A stretch of DNA of 23,359 nt, taken from NCBI GenBank assembly GCA_039028335.1, contig JBCCIF010000051.1, positions 1 to 23,359 on the forward strand, in the 5' to 3' direction. Both the position numbers and the translations under genes were made by a program. Positions 1 through 6,634 of the stretch are shown one piece after another. The notes under the pieces are model-generated. The model worked only from the letters and a program-made list of their open reading frames with translations. It was not told where the DNA came from and searched no databases. Positions within the stretch are counted from its first letter, which is position 1; each line of letters opens with the position of its first letter. This stretch comes from JABDKJ01 sp039028335. Its GTDB lineage: Bacteria; Bacteroidota; Bacteroidia; Flavobacteriales_D; JABDKJ01.

Positions 1-229
1 AAAGAATTTTGCAGATATATTCTTCATTTGAGAACATTTTGAAAAACAATCTTTCTAAATCTTCAATTGCTCTCCTTTCCCGATAGTTAATCGATGCTAG
101 AGCGAGATAATTTTCATTGGTCTCAATATTGTTAAGAACAAATGAATTGCCATAAAGCCAATCTTCAAATTCAGGAATTGACTTCGTTTTCGCTAAAACT
201 TGTGTTATCTCATTTAATAATTCTTCCAT
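1..229 (-). CDS. N-terminal part of an unidentified small acidic protein, cut by the left edge
   Basis: Reading the minus strand from an ATG at 229 gives an open frame of 76 codons that runs off the window edge without a stop. The protein starts MEELLNEITQVLAKT and continues with EFEDWLYGNSFVLNNI and a helix-rich acidic stretch ending near FSNEEYICKI. The start lies 2 nt after the stop of the zinc-ribbon gene at 232-600 (TGA-AA-ATG), so the two are almost certainly co-translated. I do not recognise the family with certainty. The EF(E)xWLY pattern followed by a YLxLxSxNY-like helix recalls small proteins seen near SMI1/Knr4-type immunity genes, but that is memory-based and weak. The C-terminus is not visible, so the full length is unknown. 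Confidence 0.65.
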   Translation of the reverse strand, partial: MEELLNEITQVLAKTKSIPEFEDWLYGNSFVLNNIETNENYLALASINYRERRAIEDLERLFFKMFSNEEYICKIL

Positions 230-231
230 TT

Positions 232-600
232 TCACCACATCGATTTATTCGTAACTGCATCTTTCATTAAACCAATAAACATGGGCCAAACACATTCAGC
301 AATTAATGTTCCCACTTCGACATTACATGTGGGGCAAATTTGATTGAGTGCATCCAAATCTCCCGGGCCACAGCAGCCCGCAAATCGCTTTTTGTCAGGA
401 TGATCTTTTAACCTTAGGTCGCCCGTATTGAACAAATAGTGAAGGTCATTTTCGAAAATGAAGTCTGAATTGGATGCCAAGATGTATTTGCCTTCTGGCA
501 GCAATTCTTCAAAATCAGTATAATCCAATTCACTTTTCATAGCTAAAATTAACTCTTGATTGGTTAATTCTGTGTTACACTTTTTACAATACAATTTCAT
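232..600 (-). CDS. Small cysteine-rich (zinc-ribbon-like) protein of unknown function
   Basis: A 122-residue protein. It opens with a CxxC knuckle (C5, C8, in MKLYCKKCNTEL). A second group of cysteines follows at C76-C77, C89 and C92 (CPTC), with C103 close to the C-terminus. Two CxxC pairs plus the GCCGPGDLDALN stretch suggest a split zinc-binding site. The segment CCGPGDxxxxNxxCxxC followed by VGT and a late C-x-W resembles short uncharacterised bacterial proteins I have seen, but I cannot name a family or function. There is no signal peptide and no membrane segment, so it is probably cytosolic. It lies 58 nt downstream of the RNA-repair operon on the same strand and is coupled to the partial gene at 1-229. 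It could be a downstream member of that operon or an independent pair. Confidence 0.7.
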   Translation of the reverse strand: MKLYCKKCNTELTNQELILAMKSELDYTDFEELLPEGKYILASNSDFIFENDLHYLFNTGDLRLKDHPDKKRFAGCCGPGDLDALNQICPTCNVEVGTLIAECVWPMFIGLMKDAVTNKSMW

Positions 601-658
601 ACTAACGCGTTTGTTTGGAACCTATTTTTTGATTCGAATTTTGGACTTAGAATTTACC

Positions 659-1363
659 TCAATGTTGATTGTCTTTCGGAATGAGCGTTTTTGATTTTAA
701 TACGAAAGTATTGAGTTTAGACTGAAGCTTCTCTGAAGTATCTTCTATTCGAAATAGATAATCATGAAGATATTCAAATTCATTTGCGATCTCTTCTTTC
801 GTATACACTTCGACTTCATTCATAAGTGCTAATGTCTGGCCTAATTGAAAAGCAATTCCTTTATAGATTTCTAGTTTGCCTCCGTGCTTTCCAAATTCTG
901 AAAATTGACCAAGTTCTATAGTATTCAAGAAGTGAATTTTATTTTGAAAGTTACCTCTAAGGGCTGCTTTTGCTTCTTCTCGCATACTTGTTCGCGTGAA
1001 ATAAGAGACGATGGTTCTCGCACATCTTTCCAGCTTCAACTCTAGATTTCTAACTAAACATCTTTCTATTTGTAATGGATATGGTTGATTATGTAAGTCA
1101 TAAGTTGCAATTAGAGCATTGTTCAATTCATCTGGAATTCCCTTAAAGCAATTATAAATTACCCCACTTTTAACAATTGCAAGATTAGCATTGATCTTTT
1201 TATCCGATTTAATTTTCAGTTCGCGCAAAAGAGACTCTGTTTTTAATTTGTTTTCTTCTATGCTTCCTAATTGACTAATAAATAGGCATATATCTAAATC
1301 TACCGAGGATTTAGAGCCAAAGATCTGATATTTGACTGGGGGTTTCGTTTTAGAAGTCTCCAT
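659..1363 (-). CDS. Nucleotidyltransferase-like protein of the RNA-repair operon
   Basis: A 234-residue soluble protein. Near the N-terminus it has IFGSKSSVDLDICLFI (residues 14-29), which fits the polymerase-beta nucleotidyltransferase signature G-S-x(4)-D-x-D: G16, S17, D22 and D24 would be the nucleotide/metal-binding residues. A third carboxylate is expected on a later strand. The best candidate strand (INANLAIV, 57-64) carries Asn, so activity or the third ligand is uncertain. The C-terminal two thirds look helical and basic (ARTIVSYFTRTSMREEAKAAL), plausible for RNA binding. The start ATG lies inside the 3' end of the kinase/phosphatase gene (14-nt overlap), so it is translationally coupled to it. 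Possible roles are adding nucleotides to trimmed RNA ends, nucleotidylating a partner, or binding RNA or nucleotide without catalysis. The family assignment comes from the motif only. Confidence 0.7.
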   Translation of the reverse strand: METSKTKPPVKYQIFGSKSSVDLDICLFISQLGSIEENKLKTESLLRELKIKSDKKINANLAIVKSGVIYNCFKGIPDELNNALIATYDLHNQPYPLQIERCLVRNLELKLERCARTIVSYFTRTSMREEAKAALRGNFQNKIHFLNTIELGQFSEFGKHGGKLEIYKGIAFQLGQTLALMNEVEVYTKEEIANEFEYLHDYLFRIEDTSEKLQSKLNTFVLKSKTLIPKDNQH

Positions 1364-2228
1364 AATTGACTTGTAAACAAGTTAGTCCTAATTCATTTCT
1401 CCATAAATCAACGACTTGATTTCTGTCGTCTAATACAAAATCTACATAGTATTTCCCGTGAATGAACTCATGATAAAAATCGCTTTTGACAATTGAATCC
1501 TTTCGAAAGTCTTTGGCAGATCTCATTAAAAGTAGGTCATATTCAATCTCGTGTTTGGAAAGCCACCTTTTGGTCTCTTCTTTATAGGTGTCATGTCTAC
1601 CTGATAAGAGGAGAATCGCAAAACCTTCTTTCTTATAGTGTTTTACAAGGTTAGCAATGGGTTTATTCAAGAGATCTTTTTCGCAATTTGACGCGTCAAA
1701 AGGATTTCTTCCATTCATTAAGGCAAGCGTTCCATCCAAATCACAGATAATCGCTTTTGGCAATGACTCATCTTGGCTTTTTGGAATAGCTACTTCGTTC
1801 TTTGCAAGGTATTGTTTATGCATTCTTCGGATTACATCTGCACCAACGGAGTTTGATCTCTTTAAATCTCTTTTGATACATTCTTCTGGTGAAACATCAA
1901 AAAATTTCACTTCAATTTTAATTTCCTGTCCTGTTTCTTCACAGTATTCCGTGGCCAATTTCCTGATTTCTTCTTCATGCTTGGGAGCAAGGTTTGTATC
2001 ATCCACGATGACATGTTTGCCATTTCTGAGTGCCTCTAGCAGCAAATAGTTTCTTGTCATGAGCACAAACTTTTCATTCGACTTTGAATGTTGACCAACA
2101 TCCAACATCGCTCTTAGCTCATCTTTGTTAATCCGCTTATAGCTTCCTTTGTTTTCTCTTACAACTTCTTTCGCAAATGTTGATTTACCGCTGGCTGGAA
2201 GTCCTTTGCAAATGATAATTTTCTTCAT
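1350..2228 (-). CDS. pnkp: Polynucleotide 5'-kinase / 3'-phosphatase, T4 Pnkp-like
   Basis: A 292-residue two-domain enzyme with the same domain order and nearly the same length as phage T4 Pnkp. The N-terminal kinase has a P-loop GLPASGKST (residues 9-17, K15/S16), D36 in INKDELR as the likely general base, and VDDTNL (75-80). The C-terminal HAD-type phosphatase has ICDLDGTLALMNGR (161-174), where D163 and D165 are the nucleophile and acid/base pair. It also has SGR (209-211), RKD (242-244) and VLDDRNQVVDLWR (265-277), and it ends in GDF as T4 Pnkp does. The expected reactions are removal of 3'-phosphate or 2',3'-cyclic phosphate and phosphorylation of 5'-OH, preparing broken RNA for ligation. 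The gene starts 5 nt after the ligase stop and overlaps the next gene by 14 nt. All key motifs are intact. DNA ends could also be substrates. Confidence 0.93.
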   Translation of the reverse strand: MKKIIICKGLPASGKSTFAKEVVRENKGSYKRINKDELRAMLDVGQHSKSNEKFVLMTRNYLLLEALRNGKHVIVDDTNLAPKHEEEIRKLATEYCEETGQEIKIEVKFFDVSPEECIKRDLKRSNSVGADVIRRMHKQYLAKNEVAIPKSQDESLPKAIICDLDGTLALMNGRNPFDASNCEKDLLNKPIANLVKHYKKEGFAILLLSGRHDTYKEETKRWLSKHEIEYDLLLMRSAKDFRKDSIVKSDFYHEFIHGKYYVDFVLDDRNQVVDLWRNELGLTCLQVNYGDF

Positions 2229-2233
2229 TTTTA

Positions 2234-3265
2234 TTATAGTTTTTGGTTAGAAAAAGCTTTTTCAAACGGGGGCTTAATCATTCTCCAAATTAATTTCTCA
2301 TACTTTTTCATTCTCCACTTGCTGAACATGATTTTTGGATAAGAACAAGTCATAAAATAAGCTGCAGTTTCACGATCTGTATCAAATAGTCTCATTTCAG
2401 CATCTGTTATTTTGTCAATTTCATTGAATTGTGCTCTCAAGTTCAATTCGGTTTTTTTGACCCAAGCATAGAACTCGTCAGGCACATCCTTCAAAGTCGG
2501 CATAAGATCTTTTTCTTCCGATAAATGTTGCCAGATTATTGTGCTAGAAAGTTGAGTAACAATTTTATGTGTGGCGATATACTCTTCAAACTTTAGCTTT
2601 ACACGAAAATTGTTCGAAAATTTTATTACGAAACCTTCTTGATTTTTCCAGTTTAATGACTTCATTTTTGCAAGATCATTGAACTCAGCATATTTCTTGG
2701 GTAATGGAAATCCAATGTCAATCAATTCTTCTTCATCACCGGTTTGGGTGTCAATAATGGCCAATAGAATTAACTCTTTTCTGTCTTTGTAGTCGACAAC
2801 AATTCTATTTTCAGGATAAATTATTTCGAATACATAGGTCTTTGATCTTTCTAATTGGTTGATGCAACTTTTGTATTTCGTATTTAGTAGGTTATTTGCC
2901 TCTATTGCCTGAAGACTTTCAAATGAGTTTCGAGTAGCAATGAATGGCTTGTTATCTAGCCAGTAAAGTATACCCAAGGAGCCATCCATTTTTTCGTAAA
3001 CTTCAAAAGGTAAATCAGGGAGAGATCGATATCCAATTTCCTCTAAATTGAAGAATTTGGAAATTGGTCGTGCTACTGCCTCGTGGTTTTGATCTAAGAT
3101 AAGTCCCCTGCATATTAATGTCTCTTCATTCCATATTTGGTCATATTGAGCAGATTGAGTGTAGTTATAGATCCACAAATTTGCATTGGGATGTTTATTT
3201 GTCATAATATAGCCTTGGTCAATCATCTCGTGAACCTTAGTCATATTAATTCCTTTTGTAATCAT
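2234..3265 (-). CDS. ATP-dependent RNA ligase, T4 Rnl1-like
   Basis: A 343-residue nucleotidyltransferase-superfamily ligase with the full motif set. Motif I is EKMDGS (91-96), where K92 forms the AMP adduct. Upstream are CRGLIL (52-57, R53) and SKFFNLEEI (69-77), as in T4 Rnl1. Motif Ia-like FIATRNSF is at 108-115. Motif III-like YVFEIIYPENRIVVDY is at 144-159 with E147. Motif IV is EGFVIKF (210-216) and motif V is VKLKF (222-226). The family joins 3'-OH and 5'-phosphate RNA ends and prefers tRNA anticodon-loop breaks, so it pairs functionally with the kinase/phosphatase encoded 5 nt downstream. The ATG at 3265 is preferred over M8 because a clear AAGGAGA Shine-Dalgarno sequence precedes it. 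It is the first gene of the operon, divergent from the WYL regulator. It could be called rnlA after the T4 gene, but no bacterial symbol is established. Confidence 0.92.
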   Translation of the reverse strand: MITKGINMTKVHEMIDQGYIMTNKHPNANLWIYNYTQSAQYDQIWNEETLICRGLILDQNHEAVARPISKFFNLEEIGYRSLPDLPFEVYEKMDGSLGILYWLDNKPFIATRNSFESLQAIEANNLLNTKYKSCINQLERSKTYVFEIIYPENRIVVDYKDRKELILLAIIDTQTGDEEELIDIGFPLPKKYAEFNDLAKMKSLNWKNQEGFVIKFSNNFRVKLKFEEYIATHKIVTQLSSTIIWQHLSEEKDLMPTLKDVPDEFYAWVKKTELNLRAQFNEIDKITDAEMRLFDTDRETAAYFMTCSYPKIMFSKWRMKKYEKLIWRMIKPPFEKAFSNQKL

Positions 3266-3273
3266 TGGGCAAA

Positions 3274-3280
3274 TCTCCTT
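3274..3280 (-). promoter_or_regulatory. Shine-Dalgarno site of the RNA ligase gene
   Basis: On the minus strand the sequence AAGGAGA lies 8 nt before the ATG at 3265. It is a strong site for this AT-rich genome, where most genes show only weak ones, and it fixes the ligase start at MITKGIN rather than at the internal Met 8. Confidence 0.7.
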
Positions 3281-3284
3281 TGGT

Positions 3285-3307
3285 ACTACGCAATTAATTT
3301 GCGTAGT
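3285..3307. promoter_or_regulatory. Perfect inverted repeat between the WYL regulator and RNA-repair genes (putative operator)
   Basis: The plus strand reads ACTACGCAA-TTAAT-TTGCGTAGT: arms 3285-3293 and 3299-3307, nine perfect base pairs, with a 5-nt spacer. It occupies the middle of the 67-bp divergent intergenic region, 19 bp from the ligase start and 25 bp from the WYL start. WYL regulators bind DNA as dimers through winged-helix domains, so this is the obvious candidate site for coordinated control of both transcription units. It could also form a hairpin in either 5' leader. The assignment as operator is inference. Confidence 0.6.
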
Positions 3308-3332
3308 TCGTGAATTACTTTAATTTTAGTCC

Positions 3333-4346
3333 ATGGCTCAAAATAAAAATGCACTGATAAGGTACAAAACCATTGATAAATGTCTACAGAATAAATATCG
3401 AAACTGGACTTTGAATGACTTAATAGAAGCTTGTTCTGATGCCCTTCATGAATATGAGGGAAGAGACATCAATGTGAGCAAGAGAAGTGTTCAATTAGAT
3501 ATACAGTTGATGCGCAGCGATAAGTTGGGATACAATGCGCCTATTGAAGTTTATGATAAGAAATTTTATCGCTACGCTGATGAGAATTATTCAATAACTG
3601 ATATACCGCTAACCGAGAATGACATGAATGTGCTAACGGAGACTGTCGAAATGTTGAAGCAGTTTAAAGACTTTTCACTTTTCTCTGAACTTGGTGGAAT
3701 CATTCATCGCTTAGAAGATAAAATACATACAGAAAAGACCAATCAATCCGCAATTATCTATTTAGAAAAAAATGAAAACCTAAAGGGACTTGAACATCTA
3801 GATGCATTGTATCAAGCCATTTTGAAAAAACTTTGCTTAAACCTTTCTTATCAGTCTTTCAGAGCAAAGAAACCAGGAGAAGTAGTTTTTCATCCTTTCA
3901 TTCTGAAAGAATTTAATAATCGTTGGTTTGTCCTTGGTAAGAAAGGAGCAAACAGTCAGGTGATGACTTTGGCATTGGATCGCATTCTGAAGATTGATTT
4001 CAACTTGGACATCCCTTATTTGAATGAAGAATTTGATGGCGATGAATATTATAAAGATACAATAGGTGTGACAGTAATGAATGATTCCCAATTGAAGGAA
4101 ATAGAGATGAAGATTGACAAGCACAATGCACCTTATGTATTGACCAAGCCCTTTCATCATTCACAAGAAATTTTGGAAACAGATGCAAAAGGTAATATCA
4201 CTATTCGCATCAAAGTGCATCTCAATTTTGAGCTTGAACGATTGATCCTGGGATTTGGAGATGCCATTCAAGTCTTAAAGCCACGACAACTAAAACAGAG
4301 AATAAAGAAGAAATTGCAAAGAGCTATTGAAAATTACGAAGCTTAA
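3333..4346 (+). CDS. WYL-domain transcriptional regulator of the RNA-repair cassette
   Basis: A 337-residue protein of the usual WYL-regulator layout. It has an N-terminal winged helix-turn-helix (about 1-82, with SKRSVQLDIQLMR at 49-61 as the likely recognition region), a linker, a WYL domain (about 152-232) and a C-terminal WCX extension (about 242-335, ending LGFGDAIQVLKP and a basic helix). The WYL signature is present as FNNRWFVLGK (194-203), with Phe in place of the canonical Tyr. WYL domains sense ligands, in several studied cases single-stranded nucleic acid, and can activate or repress. The gene is divergent from the ligase-kinase-nucleotidyltransferase operon with a palindrome between, so I infer that it controls this operon and itself, perhaps in response to broken RNA or DNA. 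The target and the sign of control are not visible. Confidence 0.88.
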   Translation: MAQNKNALIRYKTIDKCLQNKYRNWTLNDLIEACSDALHEYEGRDINVSKRSVQLDIQLMRSDKLGYNAPIEVYDKKFYRYADENYSITDIPLTENDMNVLTETVEMLKQFKDFSLFSELGGIIHRLEDKIHTEKTNQSAIIYLEKNENLKGLEHLDALYQAILKKLCLNLSYQSFRAKKPGEVVFHPFILKEFNNRWFVLGKKGANSQVMTLALDRILKIDFNLDIPYLNEEFDGDEYYKDTIGVTVMNDSQLKEIEMKIDKHNAPYVLTKPFHHSQEILETDAKGNITIRIKVHLNFELERLILGFGDAIQVLKPRQLKQRIKKKLQRAIENYEA

Positions 4347-4432
4347 ATTTATTGGCCTTTTTCAGAGAATCCGCAAAGTCATCACTTCCATTGCTTAAGT
4401 TGCTCTTCCAAAAGATTAGAATTTTCAATCCT

Positions 4433-4816
4433 TCAAAAACCAAAGTGCATCCACACTTTCGGACCAAAAAGCAATATCCCAATTATACTTACGCCCAATG
4501 CACCAATTAAAACAGCAGCTGAAGCGATGTCTTTTACTTTTCCTGCTTGATGATTGAATTCAGGTGAAACGAAATCAACTAAATATTCTATGGCTGTGTT
4601 CATGGCTTCTAAGGCAAAAATGAAAAAAATACACAACAGAAGAATAAGCCACTCCACTTTCGTAAAATGAAGAATTGAAGCGGCAATCAAGCAAAGACAG
4701 GCAATGCATAAATGGATTCGGAAATTAGCTTCTTTTATAAGCGGAGATATGCCTTTGAATGCTGCAGCAAAACTTTTTTGTCTTCCTTTTAAGTATGAGT
4801 CATTTTCAGCTTTCAT
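4433..4816 (-). CDS. dgkA: Diacylglycerol kinase family protein (DgkA / undecaprenol kinase type)
   Basis: A small integral membrane kinase, 127 residues from the ATG at 4816 (E. coli DgkA has 122). Seen in the sequence: an amphipathic N-terminal segment with FAAAFKGISPLIKEANFRIH (residues 16-35, E29), three hydrophobic helices (about 36-52, 55-71, 100-118), and the family hallmark ALEAMNTAIEYLVD (68-81, with E70 and E77) followed by GKVKDIASAAVL. The family phosphorylates diacylglycerol or undecaprenol using ATP at the inner membrane, which recycles lipids for membrane and wall synthesis. An open frame extends upstream to 4870, but those 18 extra residues do not look family-like and would deepen the overlap with the DUF1361 gene. 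From 4816 the overlap is 11 nt, consistent with coupling. Lipid versus undecaprenol specificity cannot be told from sequence. Confidence 0.9.
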   Translation of the reverse strand: MKAENDSYLKGRQKSFAAAFKGISPLIKEANFRIHLCIACLCLIAASILHFTKVEWLILLLCIFFIFALEAMNTAIEYLVDFVSPEFNHQAGKVKDIASAAVLIGALGVSIIGILLFGPKVWMHFGF

Positions 4817-5483
4817 CAATTTTGCTTTTGTATTGCAAATATCCGAAATGTGAAATACTAAAATAAGCAATGATCAAAAATGAAGAGAGAATCAAAGTAA
4901 CACCCCAGGTGCTGCCATGCTCAAAAGGATGGATAATTCGGTTGACAATATCAATCGCGAGTGCCTCAGGATGGGTAAGGATATCCCATGAATTCCAGCG
5001 TAAATATCTTCCAAGATAGACTCCGAATCCTGCCATGAAGAGTGAAACAAAGGAAAAGCACCAAGCAATCCCTTTGTTCCATCTTCTTTTTACCACCTCT
5101 TGCATATGCCATAGGCTATAAAAGCCCAATATCAAACCATTCCAGGCATATGAGAAAATCAGAAATAGGTCATACCAGAGCGGTATTCCCTGTTTGGGCT
5201 TGAGATGAAAAATATCCGTAATGATATAAGGTGAATTAGGAAAGAAGAGCAACCAAAGTCCTAAGAGACCTAACAACATCCACGTCTTTAGAATTTTAAA
5301 TTTGTGATTGGCAATCAAGGCAATAACAAGCGGAATTCCAGCGAGTATCAAATTCCAAATAAGAAAGGTGTATGAGATGCTGTCGCTCATCTTTATTCTC
5401 GCATAGCTCAATATCAAACTTAAGCTGATGGAAATGCCCAGTATTGCAATGAGACGTGCTTCCTTTCTAATAATATCTACCAT
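4806..5483 (-). CDS. DUF1361 multi-pass membrane protein
   Basis: A 225-residue protein with about six hydrophobic segments (roughly 11-28, 38-58, 66-82, 104-124, 138-158, 193-212). The diagnostic polar motif between membrane spans is LFFPNSPYIITDIFHL (79-94), followed by PLWYDLFLIFSYAWNGL (101-117), and later LGRYLRWNSWDIL (157-169). These match the DUF1361 family of inner-membrane proteins, whose function is not established. The gene overlaps the diacylglycerol kinase gene by 11 nt, so both are probably made from one mRNA. That link to lipid recycling is only suggestive. The ATG at 5483 gives a short basic N-terminus before the first helix, as expected. Confidence 0.85.
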   Translation of the reverse strand: MVDIIRKEARLIAILGISISLSLILSYARIKMSDSISYTFLIWNLILAGIPLVIALIANHKFKILKTWMLLGLLGLWLLFFPNSPYIITDIFHLKPKQGIPLWYDLFLIFSYAWNGLILGFYSLWHMQEVVKRRWNKGIAWCFSFVSLFMAGFGVYLGRYLRWNSWDILTHPEALAIDIVNRIIHPFEHGSTWGVTLILSSFLIIAYFSISHFGYLQYKSKIDES

Positions 5484-5490
5484 GATTTTT

Positions 5491-5515
5491 CTGTCGGTTT
5501 AAAATTAAACGGCAG
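5491..5515. repeat. Imperfect hairpin in the leader of the DUF1361 gene
   Basis: The core GTTTAA-AA-TTAAAC (5497-5510) is a perfect 6+6 bp inverted repeat. It can be extended by CTGTC / GGCAG with one bulged G and one G-U pair. It sits 8 nt upstream of the ATG at 5483, where a leader hairpin or operator could affect expression. No T-run follows on either strand, so it is not a convincing terminator. Confidence 0.3.
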
Positions 5516-5605
5516 ACCTTTGCAGATGTGATTTAGCTTTTCTTAATTGATGTTAAAAAACGAATGCGTTTGAGTAGGTTTTAGAAAAATGATTTAGTCA
5601 GAGAA

Positions 5606-6634
5606 TTAATCTTGTCTAGACTGGATGTAGTTCTCCCATCTCTCCAATACCTGTTGCATATCGGATGGGATTTCTTTTTCAAATTTCATGCGCTCTCCTG
5701 AAGTCGGATGATCAAACTCTAAAGATTTTGCATGCAAGGCTTGTCGTGGAAGTATGTCAAAACAGTTTTCTACGAAACGCTTGTATTTCGAAAATATGGT
5801 GCCTTTTAGCACTTTGTTGCCGCCATACTCATCGTCCCCAAAAAGGGTATGTCCAATGTGTTTGAGGTGGACGCGAATTTGATGCGTACGTCCCGTTTCT
5901 AATTTACATTCTACATGAGTTACATAGCCCAACCTTTGAATGACTTTGTAATGTGTAATGGCATGCTTGCCGTAGTCGGCTTCTGGAAAAACAGTCATGA
6001 CTTTTCTGTTTTTAAGTGAGCGTCCGATGTGTCCTTCGACCGTTCCATCTTCTGCTATATCTCCCCAAGCTATTGCTGCATATCTCCTGTCAATTGTCCG
6101 GTCAAAAAATTGCTTAGCCAAATGTGTAAGGGCATGCTCAGTTTTGGCTATAACCATTATTCCGGTAGTTTTTTTATCTAAACGATGCACTAATCCAGGA
6201 CGCGGGTCCTCGTGATCTCCTTTATCCGGTAATTGTCCAAAATGATAAACCAGGGCGTTAACGAGCGTTCCGGTATAATTTCCGTATCCGGGATGTACGA
6301 CTATTCCGGCTTGTTTATTCAAGACAATTACATCTTCATCTTCATACAAAATTTCAAGAGGAATGTCTTCAGGAATGAGTTCGATTTCTCTAATTGGATA
6401 AGGAAGAACCACAGAGATTTCATCACCCGGTTTGATTTTGAAATTTGGTTTTACGGATTTCTCATTGACCTTTATCCCTCCATTATAAGCTACGGCCTGC
6501 AACTTCGTTCGCGAAGTATTCGGAATCCTATCCATTAAGAATTTATCTATGCGCAAAGGCTCCTGACCAGGGTCTGCCTTTAATCTATAATGTTCGAAAA
6601 GTTCTTCTTCGCTATGATCTTGTTTATCTGACAA
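5606..6634 (-). CDS. rluD: RluA-family 23S rRNA pseudouridine synthase (RluD type)
   Basis: A 342-residue protein with an N-terminal S4 RNA-binding domain (about 27-78: LRIDKFLMDRIPNTSRTKLQ, then IKVNEKSVKPNFKIKPGDEI) and a pseudouridine synthase domain. The catalytic motif is HRLDKKTTG (150-158) with D153. Also present are DVIVLNKQAGIVVHP (101-115), RYAAIAWG and the late GRTHQIRVHLKHIGHTLFGD block. RluD isomerises uridines of 23S rRNA helix 69. S4-containing RluA-type enzymes next to PASTA and ddl genes are common in Flavobacteriia and are annotated RluD, but exact sites cannot be proven from sequence. The gene overlaps the upstream T9SS gene by 11 nt, so it is probably in one operon running from the PASTA gene at 9308. 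Confidence 0.92.
   Translation of the reverse strand: MSDKQDHSEEELFEHYRLKADPGQEPLRIDKFLMDRIPNTSRTKLQAVAYNGGIKVNEKSVKPNFKIKPGDEISVVLPYPIREIELIPEDIPLEILYEDEDVIVLNKQAGIVVHPGYGNYTGTLVNALVYHFGQLPDKGDHEDPRPGLVHRLDKKTTGIMVIAKTEHALTHLAKQFFDRTIDRRYAAIAWGDIAEDGTVEGHIGRSLKNRKVMTVFPEADYGKHAITHYKVIQRLGYVTHVECKLETGRTHQIRVHLKHIGHTLFGDDEYGGNKVLKGTIFSKYKRFVENCFDILPRQALHAKSLEFDHPTSGERMKFEKEIPSDMQQVLERWENYIQSRQD

Noticed and set aside
604..639. Short palindromes AACGCGTT (604-611) and ATTCGAAT (632-639) upstream of the zinc-ribbon gene
   Set aside because: Eight-base palindromes are expected by chance at this frequency and no symmetry extends beyond them.
1657..2049. 130-codon open frame on the plus strand inside the kinase/phosphatase gene
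   Set aside because: It lies fully antisense to a gene with intact Pnkp motifs and its translation shows no recognisable domain. It is a shadow frame.
3281..3302. Possible sigma-54 promoter (TGGTAC ... TTTGC) before the WYL gene, considered because rtc RNA-repair operons use sigma-54
   Set aside because: The GG-to-GC spacing is far longer than the strict sigma-54 spacing and no sigma-54 activator gene is present.
3837..4188. Minus-strand frames inside the WYL regulator gene
   Set aside because: They overlap well-conserved WYL and WCX coding sequence and have no start context. They are shadows.
659..4346. Prophage remnant, suggested by the T4-like ligase and kinase
   Set aside because: No integrase, structural, lysis or replication genes and no attachment repeats are visible. 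The dedicated regulator and operon layout look chromosomal.
4347..4432. Terminator between the convergent WYL and dgkA genes
   Set aside because: Only very short complementary words (GATT/AATC) occur and there is no stem followed by a T-run, so no terminator can be supported.
6233..6538. 101-codon plus-strand frame inside rluD
   Set aside because: Antisense to the conserved S4 and early synthase domain. The product is unlike any known protein.
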